Positions 45,764-54,754 of a stretch of 58,954 bases of DNA are shown piece after piece (position 1 is the first letter of the stretch; each line of letters begins with the position of its first letter). The notes below the pieces were generated by a model. That model ran no database searches, had not been told where the DNA came from, and worked only from the letters and a program-made list of their open reading frames with translations. The stretch comes from a virus: positions 1-58,954 of IMG/VR virus record IMGVR_UViG_3300044997_000299; one strand, given 5' to 3'. A program made the translations under genes and the position numbers.

Positions 45764-46312
45764 TTAGTCCTTAGTGGTTAGTTTAGTCTTACTAGAAATG
45801 TGCACTCCAAACAAATCATCAGGTATGTCCATTCCTCTTTCAGTTTGTTCCTTAACAAACGTAGACAAAGTCATATGATGAACATGTTCTTTTTGAATTG
45901 GAGTTGTGCCTTTAGATCTTAGAAGTTCTAGCACTTCTCTTGCTTTACTATCTTCACCCATACTAAACTCAACAGAAATATCGTGTTTAATAATATCTCC
46001 GTAGCCATTTTTCCTTAGCCAATCAAATGCCTTAGATTGATTCGCTTTAGTAATATAAGCTTTGTATGTTGGAACAGCCTCAACCATAGTTCCATCAGAG
46101 AGTTTAATCATTGATATATCCATCTCAGCCATTAAATTAGGAATTAGCTCAGAGGATATTAGGGCTTCTTTTTCAACAAGCTTTTTTACTTCTGCTTGTT
46201 TTTCTTCAATATCAGTTTGTGTTTTTTTTAAATCTTGACATAATTTTGATATTGAGTGCATTTTATCTTGATCAACACTTTGCAGTGCATCAAGACTGTT
46301 TGTTGCCACCAT
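45764..46312 (-). CDS. First gene of replication operon, 182 aa
   Basis: The coiled-coil N-terminal half (MHSISKLCQDLKKTQTDIEE, KQAEVKKLVEKEALISSELI) is followed by DISMIKLSDGTMVEAVPTYK and KAFDWLRKNGYGDIIKHDIS. The ATG at 46312 has AAGGAG five bases upstream and is chosen over a TTG 15 codons earlier. I recognise the type (LSDG...V......A.I....A..WL...G.GD.IK) from phage replication operons; no activity is known. Confidence 0.7.
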   Translation of the reverse strand: MVATNSLDALQSVDQDKMHSISKLCQDLKKTQTDIEEKQAEVKKLVEKEALISSELIPNLMAEMDISMIKLSDGTMVEAVPTYKAYITKANQSKAFDWLRKNGYGDIIKHDISVEFSMGEDSKAREVLELLRSKGTTPIQKEHVHHMTLSTFVKEQTERGMDIPDDLFGVHISSKTKLTTKD

Positions 46313-46329
46313 TTTTTCTCCTTGACGTC

Positions 46330-46357
46330 TTATTAAACTACTATAAACACATGTCAA
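46330..46357 (-). promoter_or_regulatory. Promoter of the replication operon
   Basis: Minus-strand TTGACA (46352-46357) is 16 bases from TAATAA (46330-46335), with AAGGAG and ATG 46312 close behind. It lies back to back with the plus-strand helicase start at 46368. Confidence 0.62.
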
Positions 46358-46367
46358 ACATAATTTT

Positions 46368-47792
46368 GTGGTAGCAAAATATATTTTTAAAACTGAACCT
46401 TTTGCACATCAACGCAAAGCATTGGAGCTTTCTTGGAATAAAGAGAGTTACGCTCTTTTTATGGAGATGGGCACAGGAAAAACTAAAGTTTTATTGGATA
46501 ATGTTGGAGTATTATACACATTAAATAATATAAATGCTTCATTAATAATAGCAACAAAATCTGTATACACAGTATGGTTTAATGATGAAATACCTAAACA
46601 TCTAAACGTTCCTTATGAAACTTATTTATGGAAACCAACAAAAGAAAAAACTTGTCAAGAATTTATTTTAAAACAAAGTGATAAACTTAAATTGTTTGTC
46701 ATGAACATAGAAGCTTTGTCTACGATTAAGGGTTACCAATTTGCAGTACAATTTTTAATAAAACATAATGCATTAATTGCAGTAGACGAATCATCTACTG
46801 TTAAAAACTATAGAGCTAAAAGAACTAAAAATCTTTTAAAATTAAGAAAAATTTCTAAGTATCGTAGAATTTTGACAGGATCACCGGTGACTAAAAGTCC
46901 GGTAGATTTATATACTCAGTGCGAATTTTTAGACCCTAAACATTTAGGTTTTAATTCATTTGTAGCTTTTAAAAATAGATACTGTGTATTTGATATTGTT
47001 CATATTACAGGGGACAGACAAATTGCTGTACCAGTAGGATTTAAGAATCTTGAAGAGCTAGAACAAAAATTAAAAACGTTTTCTTTTAGAATTAAAAAAG
47101 AAGATTGTTTAGATTTACCAGATAAAGTATATACAAAAAGAGTGGTGCAATTAACTGAAGAACAGAAAAAAGTTTACAATGAAATAAAAGAACAAGCTAT
47201 TGCAAACTTAGACGGAGATAGAATGACTGTCAATAATGTGCTCACTGAAATTATTAGACTTCATCAAATTACTGCGGGTTTTTTTTCTGGAGAATCTGGT
47301 AAGATACAAAAATTAAATAATAATAAATTAGATGCACTATTAGAAATTATAGAAGACACTGACGAAAAAATTATTATATGGGCAAACTGGGTTTATAATA
47401 TTGAAGAGATAACTAATAAACTTATAGACATTTATGGTCCGTCGTCCGTTGTTAATTTTTACGGCGCAGTAAATTCTGAAAAAAGAAGTAAAGCTATTGA
47501 TTTATTTATGAATGATCGCAATTGTAGATTTTTTGTCGCTAACCCATCAACTGGAGGATTTGGTTTAACACTGACATCGGCCACATTAGTTATTTATTAT
47601 TCAAATAGTTTTAATGCTGAGCATAGAATTCAATCTGAAGAAAGAGCTCATCGAATAGGCCAAACTAAAAAAGTAACTTATATTGATTTAATAACTGAAG
47701 ATAGTGTAGATGAAAAAATTGTGCTTTCTTTAAAAAATAAATTTAAACTATCGGCTGCAACCTTGGGAGAGGTTGTTCGGACTTGGTTATAA
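46368..47792 (+). CDS. SNF2-like SF2 helicase, opposite strand
   Basis: The 474-aa protein has Walker A MEMGTGKTKVLL (residues 34-39 core), IIATKSVYTVW, a DExx box AVDESSTVKN (D140-E141-S-S), LTGSPV near 169-174, IIIWANWVYNIEEI, and motifs V-VI with STGGFGLTLTSATLVIYYSN and EERAHRIGQTKKVTYIDLI. This is the SNF2/DEAD-like phage helicase group, thought to remodel DNA or strip proteins. The start is GTG 46368 with no good ribosome site. It is the only large plus-strand gene, and its end overlaps the nuclease gene tail to tail by 50 bases. Confidence 0.9.
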   Translation: MVAKYIFKTEPFAHQRKALELSWNKESYALFMEMGTGKTKVLLDNVGVLYTLNNINASLIIATKSVYTVWFNDEIPKHLNVPYETYLWKPTKEKTCQEFILKQSDKLKLFVMNIEALSTIKGYQFAVQFLIKHNALIAVDESSTVKNYRAKRTKNLLKLRKISKYRRILTGSPVTKSPVDLYTQCEFLDPKHLGFNSFVAFKNRYCVFDIVHITGDRQIAVPVGFKNLEELEQKLKTFSFRIKKEDCLDLPDKVYTKRVVQLTEEQKKVYNEIKEQAIANLDGDRMTVNNVLTEIIRLHQITAGFFSGESGKIQKLNNNKLDALLEIIEDTDEKIIIWANWVYNIEEITNKLIDIYGPSSVVNFYGAVNSEKRSKAIDLFMNDRNCRFFVANPSTGGFGLTLTSATLVIYYSNSFNAEHRIQSEERAHRIGQTKKVTYIDLITEDSVDEKIVLSLKNKFKLSAATLGEVVRTWL

Positions 47793-48441
47793 TTTTATAT
47801 TCTTCAAATTTTTTCCACCATTTGTCTTTCCACATTTTCATTTGATCTCCGAATATTTCAAACGATTGAAATTGTAAATCTCTTGAACACATTAACACTA
47901 CACCGCCCTCTATTTCTCCATAATGTTTACTATGTGCTTCAGCATATGCTGCTAACTGTAAAAAATAATCTTCGATCCACTCAGCTCGTTTAGGTTTATT
48001 AGTTTGTTTAAAATCAATGATTGTTGGTTTATCCTTATAAATACCTATTAAATCTGTAGTTCCAGCATACAGGTCTTCATATCTTAAACTAGTTTCAGAT
48101 CCCCAAGCTTCTTTCACATTCTTCAATCCTTCCTTAATAATCATATTAGCCATGTCCTTAGCTTTCTGTCCTTCATCTGTCATGGACATATAATTGGTGC
48201 CTTCAATATATTTCTCTAAATATTTATGCATCTCAATTCCAATTTTAGATGCTTCTTGTTTAATTCGTTCTGCTTCTTCGTTACCAACTTTTTTTATCCA
48301 TTTATCAAGATTTAATCTATCTTTTGTTTTAGATAGTATAGTTGTAACTGACGGAATCTTCATTCCATTAACAACATATGTTCTTCCACTCTCTTGAGTG
48401 TCTTTGTCGTATTTTAAATAATTGTATTTTTTAATTAACAC
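47743..48441 (-). CDS. PD-(D/E)XK exonuclease, Cas4/MGME1-like
   Basis: The 232-aa protein has IPSVTTILSKTKDRLNLDKW, GIEMHKYLEKY with H72, LYAGTTDLIGIYKDKPTIID with D130 and D143, then FKQTNKPKRAEWIEDYFLQL with K145 and Q162, and AAYAEAH. This is the RecB/Cas4-like exonuclease set (H, D, DxK, QxxxY). It probably trims 5' or 3' ends in recombination or host DNA breakdown. The start is GTG 48441, with weak ribosome support. The 3' end overlaps the helicase gene on the other strand. Confidence 0.85.
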   Translation of the reverse strand: MLIKKYNYLKYDKDTQESGRTYVVNGMKIPSVTTILSKTKDRLNLDKWIKKVGNEEAERIKQEASKIGIEMHKYLEKYIEGTNYMSMTDEGQKAKDMANMIIKEGLKNVKEAWGSETSLRYEDLYAGTTDLIGIYKDKPTIIDFKQTNKPKRAEWIEDYFLQLAAYAEAHSKHYGEIEGGVVLMCSRDLQFQSFEIFGDQMKMWKDKWWKKFEEYKIITKSEQPLPRLQPIV

Positions 48442-48450
48442 ACTAACTTA

Positions 48451-48657
48451 TTACTTTAATACAGCCGTAAGTAAAGTAACAATTATACTGCCCATAGCTG
48501 CGATAATTACACCCGCTGACACCATAATTACTTTTTCAAGTCTAACGATTCTTTCATGTAATTGATCAATTTTTTTAAACGTTTCTCTTTGCATCATTCT
48601 GCAAAGTTTTTCGTGTTCATTAATTCTAGTTAAGGCTGTTTTACCGTTTTTATACAT
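48451..48657 (-). CDS. XhlA-like small membrane protein, 68 aa
   Basis: A helical N-terminal half (KLCRMMQRETFKKIDQLHER, IVRLEKVIM) is followed by a C-terminal membrane helix (VSAGVIIAAMGSIIVTLLTA, about 46-65). This coiled-coil plus terminal TM layout resembles the haemolysin XhlA family, which partners holins. It overlaps the 965-aa gene by eight bases and is far from the lysins. It may be an accessory holin or an anchor; moderate confidence. Confidence 0.6.
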   Translation of the reverse strand: MYKNGKTALTRINEHEKLCRMMQRETFKKIDQLHERIVRLEKVIMVSAGVIIAAMGSIIVTLLTAVLK

Positions 48658-51547
48658 TTTCCCTACCTTGTGCTGCTAATATTCCTAAAGTATCAGTTGG
48701 AAAAGCTGCGGCAAATCTTTGTGCATTAATCGGTTGTTGTGCAGACAAAGGCACAATACCTGGCAATCTTGGTAATGCTGCTTGTAAAGGCCCTGGAGGA
48801 GCTTGTCTTACTGCTTCTCTCATTAATTGTTCTTCACTATCATTTCTTGGTGCTCCGCCAATTGGTCTAAATAAATCATCAATTTCTGGTGGAGGTAAAA
48901 CTTTTCCTAACATGTTATCAGGAACCGAAGCAAACAATCTTTCTTTTTGTTTTGGATCTATATGTAAACCTTTTAAATCATCTGGAACATATTTTTCATT
49001 CGATAATCTTTGCAATAGTTCCTGAGTAGATATGTTTCTACCTTCAAATTTTCTTGGATCATTTGGATAATCATTAGACAAAACATTTAATATTTTTATA
49101 ATTGATCTACGCATTGCTGCTGCGACTAATGTTGTGTCGCCTGTTTCAGCGGCTTCTAAATAAGTTTTAAAAGAACTATTAATTGCTTTTAATCTTTGAG
49201 GACTTGCAAAAAATCTATTAGTAAAATAACCTAAAGCTAACAAAGGCACCATACCCAAAGGACCAAAACCATACATTCCAAGTGCTAAACCTGCTACGTT
49301 ACCTGATAATATTAACCTTCTCGCTAAGAAAGTAGATGCATCAGGAACTATCATTTTATTTAAAGCTGTTACATAACCAATTAAATCTTCAAGTTCCTTA
49401 ACCATTTTTTTACCTTGTTCAGGTCCTAAAATCATTTCAAATTTTTTAGCATGTTCGGCTGTTGGTAAAACTAATTTTCTAAAAGTATCTGGATCAAATT
49501 GGATATTTCCTCTAGCATATTGTGAAACACTATTTCCATTTGGTAATTTCATATCTGCAATTCTAGTTGCTGGTAAACCTGCCTCTTGAAAAGTTCGTTC
49601 TCTGCCAATCAAATCTAAAATAAAATTATCTTCACCAGCCGCTCTTACAAATGATTTTTGATAAGCATCTGATAAATATGCTGAATGAAGTCTTTTTAAA
49701 GTTTCATTACCTTCCTTTGAACCTGCTTTTAAAAATTGATATTGTCCAGTTTCTGGATTTATTTTATATTGATCCGCTTGTAATAATTTTTGTAAATCAG
49801 TCACAGCATCAAAACTTTGTCTGCTTGGTGCAGATGTAAAAATATTGTCGGCCACTGTTTTTGCAAGTTGGTCTGCATTTTTATTTCCTGATTCAAAAAA
49901 ACCAGCTACTTGTTTATCTGAGAATAAATTTTTACCAAAATTATTTCTTATTTTATCTGCTAAAGGTGTTTCAAATGAAATAATATTTTGAGCATATTGT
50001 TTATTAGCTTCAACTAATTGTTTTTCAAGTCTGCTTATAGCATCAGCGTTTAATTTAGCTCCTTGAGCACCAGTAACTTGACCAATAGTTGTTTTAATTG
50101 GTTGTGATACGTCTAAAATTTGATCAGCTATAGCCTTATTTGTTGGATTATATCTTAAAAAAATTTCAGCAGAAGGATCTAAGTTAATGCTTGCAAAATC
50201 TTTTTCCATGGATTGCACTAACTCTTTGTAAGTATTTATTAATTCTAAGTTATTCGGAGATCTCGCCACTGCATTATTTAATAGTTGCCTCATTCTTAAA
50301 TATTCATTAGGAGAAATCAATCTATTTGATCTAAGTAAATTTTCATAATCAAACATAAATCTACCAATAGGAGTCTGCAATACTTCATTAGTTAGACTTA
50401 ATTTGAATTCTACAGGTGAGGTATCGCTTTGCTTTATAAAATTATAATATTTTCTTTGATGATTCATTGGTATTATCATTGGATCTCCAAATTGATTAGA
50501 CATCTGTCTAAATAAATCGTAATTTACATCGTTCATATTTCTAAAATTCAAATAATTTTTTTCCATTTGACGAGCAACATTATCTGATACTGAGGCTAAT
50601 TGAGCTAAGTGCATATTAGGTTGTAAATTAAATACACTTTCAACTTTTTCTGCAAATGCAGCTATTCTTTTTGCTTTTGCTTGTTCAGCTGGTCTTCCAA
50701 CAAAAGGAACTTGTCCAAATACTTTATTAAAACCACTTAAAATTCTACCTCCTATTGTATTAGGATCTGCTGCTTCAAAAGCAGATGCCTCAAGTCCATT
50801 AGTCTCAGCTAATTGTTTAATTTTTTTTGCATAATCACCTTCAAGTCCTAAAAATTGTCTTGTTAATTTTCCTGCTCCAAAAGCAATAGGAGCTAATAAT
50901 TCTGCTCCAGCACTCCAAGCTAAACCAACTGCTAAATCATCAGCTGCCTGAATAAATGGATTAGCATTGATGTCTTTACCTTTATAACCTTTTGCCTCAA
51001 TTCCTTCTTTTGCTCTTATAATTTCATCTGCTATGTCATACGCTTGACCTCCGGCAGTGTATCCTAATGTTCCAGCAACTACAGGTCTTAAAATAGCTCC
51101 TATTGGTTTACTAGGATCCAATCCTCCAATTCTATCAAGGTTCATTAATGCATTTGAAAATTGAGTATTAGCTGGTTTTGTAAATGCTTCTGGTTTTAAT
51201 TTTGATATTAAAGAAGCATACTTAGTTGGATTAGCCACAATTTTAGCAAGTCTTGTTCTATCCATTAATAATTGAGCTCCAAAAGCTCCGATATCAAATA
51301 CAGATTGAACAGTATCTCTATTTAAAATATCGCCAGTTGCAGCTCGTATTGGGTCATATTCAGCAGTTTTTTGTTGAGCTAATTGATCTGCTACTCTTTT
51401 TTGATCTTCTAGAATGTCTTTTATAGGTCTTGTCTGAAGTTCACCTTTTTTTTGTAGGCCATCTAAAATATTTAATCTTTGTAAATCTAATTTACGCAAA
51501 TCGATTTGATTTGTATTTAACAATTCTTGTATTTCTTCTAATGTCAT
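48650..51547 (-). CDS. Large internal-virion-type protein, 965 aa
   Basis: The chain is mostly long helices rich in Ala, Gln, Asn and Leu (RPIKDILEDQKRVADQLAQQ). It has two glycine-rich hydrophobic stretches near 167-180 (VAGTLGYTAGGQAYDIAD) and near 747-780 (GNVAGLALGMYGFGPLGMVP). Such size, composition and membrane-active patches are typical of ejected internal proteins of podoviruses, which form a channel across the host envelope. No lytic transglycosylase motif was found. It is coupled to the 610-aa gene by a four-base overlap. Confidence 0.62.
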   Translation of the reverse strand: MTLEEIQELLNTNQIDLRKLDLQRLNILDGLQKKGELQTRPIKDILEDQKRVADQLAQQKTAEYDPIRAATGDILNRDTVQSVFDIGAFGAQLLMDRTRLAKIVANPTKYASLISKLKPEAFTKPANTQFSNALMNLDRIGGLDPSKPIGAILRPVVAGTLGYTAGGQAYDIADEIIRAKEGIEAKGYKGKDINANPFIQAADDLAVGLAWSAGAELLAPIAFGAGKLTRQFLGLEGDYAKKIKQLAETNGLEASAFEAADPNTIGGRILSGFNKVFGQVPFVGRPAEQAKAKRIAAFAEKVESVFNLQPNMHLAQLASVSDNVARQMEKNYLNFRNMNDVNYDLFRQMSNQFGDPMIIPMNHQRKYYNFIKQSDTSPVEFKLSLTNEVLQTPIGRFMFDYENLLRSNRLISPNEYLRMRQLLNNAVARSPNNLELINTYKELVQSMEKDFASINLDPSAEIFLRYNPTNKAIADQILDVSQPIKTTIGQVTGAQGAKLNADAISRLEKQLVEANKQYAQNIISFETPLADKIRNNFGKNLFSDKQVAGFFESGNKNADQLAKTVADNIFTSAPSRQSFDAVTDLQKLLQADQYKINPETGQYQFLKAGSKEGNETLKRLHSAYLSDAYQKSFVRAAGEDNFILDLIGRERTFQEAGLPATRIADMKLPNGNSVSQYARGNIQFDPDTFRKLVLPTAEHAKKFEMILGPEQGKKMVKELEDLIGYVTALNKMIVPDASTFLARRLILSGNVAGLALGMYGFGPLGMVPLLALGYFTNRFFASPQRLKAINSSFKTYLEAAETGDTTLVAAAMRRSIIKILNVLSNDYPNDPRKFEGRNISTQELLQRLSNEKYVPDDLKGLHIDPKQKERLFASVPDNMLGKVLPPPEIDDLFRPIGGAPRNDSEEQLMREAVRQAPPGPLQAALPRLPGIVPLSAQQPINAQRFAAAFPTDTLGILAAQGRENV

Positions 51548-53376
51548 TTTAATAATGCTCCACCTATTGCATCTCTAGAAAATATTTTATTAAAGATACT
51601 TTGATTATTTTTAGTTGTATTTTCAATTATATTTTTTGTTGAACTTGGTAAGTTGAATGCTTTGTTATATTTTTCGTCTATATCTGATAAATCAATACCA
51701 GCTGCAAAAGCGTCATTTATTGTAGCTTCCCTGCCAGATTTAAATTGATTACGTAATACGCTATATCTTGCTATAATCTCTTCATTTGATGGATTTAAGA
51801 AAGGAATATATGTAATCAAACCACCAGCAACATCTCTTGCATTATCTACGTCAGATACAGCTATTCTATCTTGTCTTTTATTAACTTGTGCTAAAGAATA
51901 TACAGCAATTAATTCAAAGGTTCGTAATTGAGCTTGATCTCGTAATGTTTCATCAGTACTATTTAAATTTGGTGAAATTTTTTTTAATTCAAAAAAAATT
52001 TCATTAGCTGCTTTAATCCCACTAGCTGTGTCTTTAGCATTTGCAGGAGGTTTGTTAGAATCAATTGCATTTGGTAAATCTGCTGATAATTCATCAACCA
52101 ACCTATTAATTGATTCAGCATAATCTTTACCGCCCATCAATTGGTTTATTTGTGCAAGACTTCTTCCAATAATTAAATTATATCCACCGAATGCACCAGA
52201 GGCACTTGGATTTCTTCTTACTATTTCTAACACAGATTCAGTTACTTTATCTCCAGCGGCTTTTGCTCGATAATCAGAAACAAATTTTCTACGTTCTATG
52301 GGATTTTCCTCTAATTTAAAAAAATTTAATATTTCTGATGGATCCACTTTATAAGGCGTAGGTGTTCCTTTAACATTTTCAAAAATAGTAAATTTACCAT
52401 CATCTGTGGGAGTGGCGTATCTTATTTTTTTTTCTCCAGTGATTTTATCTAAAAGTAATACTCTTTGTTTAGGTGGCTCTATTTTTTCAATTTTTTTTGT
52501 ATCTTTTCCTAATTGAGAAAGTATACTTTTTGTTAAGTCTAACTCATCTTTTTGTCTTTCTCTCTCTAAAGCTATAGCTATTGGAATTACTTTTTGACCT
52601 GCTTGTCCTAATACATCTAAAAAACCCCCTAAACCAGGTTTGTCAGTTCTTCCAGATAGTAAATTTGATGCAATTTGTAAAAGCATTAAATTTCCAGCTT
52701 TATCGTATCCTTCTTCACCCATTATATCTTTAACCAAATCTTTTACTGCTTGAAGTTGCACTAGTCGTCCTTGTTTAGCTGCAAGTAAATCTAATTTTAA
52801 AGCAGTAGAATCAGCATTTTGTAAAATATTTTTTTGAGCATCTATGCCAGCTTGAACTTGATTTGTTCCAAAAGGTTGTCCAGTAACCGTTGGCGGTTGT
52901 AAGTTTTGCACATTTCTATCGTACTGACCTATATCACCCATGGCCTCTCTTTCTAAATCTGCTTTACGACGTTCTTCTAATTCAGAACCTGGTATTGCAG
53001 GTCCTGTTTCTGATGCAATAAATGATTCTGCTTTTTTTTCTCTTGCACCTCTCCCTAATTGATAAATTAAATCATCTCTTTTTTGTTTTAATTGATCTCT
53101 GTCGGTTGTTAAATAATCTAATCCGCCTGCACCAGCAATTAAACCTGCTATACCTAAAGGACTTCTTAAAGTTTTAAGTGTTCCTTTTCCTAGATTTGCT
53201 AATGACTGACCTGAACCAGAAAAACTAGTTTCAAAAAAAGGAAAATATTTAGATCTTTGAAATTGTATTAAAGGTTTAGGAGTTTGTGGTATTTTTCCTC
53301 CTTGTTCAGGATATTCAAAAAATTTTCCTAACTGTGCTTTTTGAACTACTAATTTTCTTTTATGAATAGGAACCAT
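51544..53376 (-). CDS. Internal-virion-type protein, 610 aa
   Basis: The chain has a small hydrophobic helix near 75-90 (GIAGLIAGAGGLDYL) and long charged helices (DQLKQKRDDLIYQLGRGARE). A globular part around 210-280 reads DIMGEEGYDKAGNLMLLQIA, NLLSGRTDKPGLGGFLDVLG. The start at ATG 53376 has AGGAG upstream, within a GGTCCGTG word. It is coupled with the 965-aa gene, so the two are probably components of the same internal or ejection complex. Function by composition and context only. Confidence 0.6.
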   Translation of the reverse strand: MVPIHKRKLVVQKAQLGKFFEYPEQGGKIPQTPKPLIQFQRSKYFPFFETSFSGSGQSLANLGKGTLKTLRSPLGIAGLIAGAGGLDYLTTDRDQLKQKRDDLIYQLGRGAREKKAESFIASETGPAIPGSELEERRKADLEREAMGDIGQYDRNVQNLQPPTVTGQPFGTNQVQAGIDAQKNILQNADSTALKLDLLAAKQGRLVQLQAVKDLVKDIMGEEGYDKAGNLMLLQIASNLLSGRTDKPGLGGFLDVLGQAGQKVIPIAIALERERQKDELDLTKSILSQLGKDTKKIEKIEPPKQRVLLLDKITGEKKIRYATPTDDGKFTIFENVKGTPTPYKVDPSEILNFFKLEENPIERRKFVSDYRAKAAGDKVTESVLEIVRRNPSASGAFGGYNLIIGRSLAQINQLMGGKDYAESINRLVDELSADLPNAIDSNKPPANAKDTASGIKAANEIFFELKKISPNLNSTDETLRDQAQLRTFELIAVYSLAQVNKRQDRIAVSDVDNARDVAGGLITYIPFLNPSNEEIIARYSVLRNQFKSGREATINDAFAAGIDLSDIDEKYNKAFNLPSSTKNIIENTTKNNQSIFNKIFSRDAIGGALLK

Positions 53377-53387
53377 GGTCCGTGCTC

Positions 53388-54344
53388 CTATGATGGTTGA
53401 CGGTTAAAAACTGAATAAGCTGCAATGCCTGTTCCAACAGCTTGAGCAAGAGGAGATGTTTGTGGTGCAAAACCTTGCGTAACAGTTTGTTGAGAAGAAG
53501 GCACTCCTCTTTGAATATCTGATAGAAAAGATAACCTTTGATATGGATCTGTTGCCTGTTGAACAGCAGTTTGTCTGGCTGCTTCTAGTGTAGCTTGTTC
53601 TATTGCTCTTCCAGTTCCACCAGTTGCCATTAAATTTTGTATATCTTGAGTTTGTTGTCTAGATAAAGCATCACTAACACTTAAACCAACTTGTGCTGCT
53701 CCTAGTCCTGTTTGTGCTTGCAATGCTTGGTTAGCTTGAAAACCTTGTAACGCTTGCCCAAATCCAGCAAACTGAGCTTCACCTATTTTACCAAGTCGTG
53801 CTCTTTCAAATTCACCAGCAGCGATTGCTTGCCTACCACCACCAAAAGCTCCTTCAGCAATTGCTTTTGCTTGTAATTGATTCTGTGCCATTTGAGATTG
53901 TCTATTAATTTCATCAAGCACAAATTGATTATAGGGATTTAAAAATCTCTGAAATTGTGCAGAAGAAGGATCTAATTGTGAAGCAGAAACAGCTGCTCCA
54001 GCTCTTTGTTGAGCACCTGTTAAAGCACTAATACCCTGACCAGTTTGTCCAGCTAATGTTTGTGCAGCTCTTTCTGCTGTAGACAAAGGAGCCACTTGAA
54101 ACGCTGGTAATCCTAATGGTTGACTTGCAGTTATTGCAGCTTGATCCATTAAACCTAATCTTCTAGCTTCTATTTCTGGTGCTTCTCTTATCGTTTGAAC
54201 GTTTGTAGTATTTGCTGGTTGGCTTCCACCACCACCTCCTCCAGATGATCCGCAATGTGCAACAGATCCATTATACTCAAAAGACTCTTCTATAAGAATC
54301 TTATCTGTAGCCATATCAATAACTAGTTTTGTATAAATTTTCAT
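53388..54344 (-). CDS. Ala/Gln-rich virion protein, 318 aa
   Basis: From ATG 54344: MKIYTKLVIDMATDKILIEE, SFEYNGSVAHCGSSGGGGGG, then long Ala/Gln/Gly-rich helices (AQNQLQAKAIAEGAFGGGRQ, FAGFGQALQGFQANQALQAQ). The N-terminal KLVIDM.T..IL.EESFEY.G.VA.CG signature with a poly-Gly linker is one I know from marine podoviruses. An earlier frame start (54440) only re-reads the previous gene. The ATG overlaps the GNAT-like stop by four bases. It is probably an internal or tail-tube component. Confidence 0.68.
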   Translation of the reverse strand: MKIYTKLVIDMATDKILIEESFEYNGSVAHCGSSGGGGGGSQPANTTNVQTIREAPEIEARRLGLMDQAAITASQPLGLPAFQVAPLSTAERAAQTLAGQTGQGISALTGAQQRAGAAVSASQLDPSSAQFQRFLNPYNQFVLDEINRQSQMAQNQLQAKAIAEGAFGGGRQAIAAGEFERARLGKIGEAQFAGFGQALQGFQANQALQAQTGLGAAQVGLSVSDALSRQQTQDIQNLMATGGTGRAIEQATLEAARQTAVQQATDPYQRLSFLSDIQRGVPSSQQTVTQGFAPQTSPLAQAVGTGIAAYSVFNRQPS

Positions 54345-54754
54345 AATACTTTTTCTAATTGAACTTGCGTTTTTAAAAATCCTTTTGGTTTTAAAATTTT
54401 TTCCCAACCAGGTCTTGTAATCATTTCCATTTTCTTGCACCCTTCGTCTTTTGCAAATTCAAGTATATAATTCATAAAATTCACCCATCTTTTCATGTTA
54501 TTGCCTGTAGTTATTTTACAACTACAAACTTTGTATTTGGGATACTGTCTTATTTCAGTAATACAAACACATAAAACTTTTTTTTCTACATTGTCCCAAG
54601 CAATCCATAACTGCATGAGATCTTTTTCTAACCATTTTTTAAAGTCTTCAGCGTCTGCGAAACCTCCGTTGTATTCACAAGCTGCTTGAATCTTATCTTT
54701 AACTAAAATCCAAACATCTTTAACGTTTTCAGACTTAAATTTTACACAATACAT
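54341..54754 (-). CDS. GNAT-fold-like protein, 137 aa (T7 gp13-like context)
   Basis: The protein has WLEKDLMQLWIAWDNVEKKV, LCVCITEIRQYPKYKVCSCK, ITTGNNMKRWVNFMNYILEF and AKDEGCKKMEMITRPGWEKI, then LKPKGFLKTQVQLEKVL. This is the order of a GNAT fold (two strands, central helix, C-terminal strand pair). The clear acetyl-CoA loop R/Q-x-x-G-x-G/A is missing, so it may be structural, like T7 gp13 relatives placed among internal virion genes. It overlaps both neighbours by one to four bases. Confidence 0.6.
   Translation of the reverse strand: MYCVKFKSENVKDVWILVKDKIQAACEYNGGFADAEDFKKWLEKDLMQLWIAWDNVEKKVLCVCITEIRQYPKYKVCSCKITTGNNMKRWVNFMNYILEFAKDEGCKKMEMITRPGWEKILKPKGFLKTQVQLEKVL

Noticed and set aside
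48451-48657. Assigning the 68-aa membrane protein as the main holin
   Set aside because: The 143-aa GTA-type protein at 20849-21280 is a much better family match and lies in the head-lysis part of the late operon.
53388-54440. Longer 350-aa start of the Ala/Gln-rich virion protein
   Set aside because: The first 32 residues re-read the GNAT-like gene in another frame; the conserved N-terminus begins at ATG 54344.
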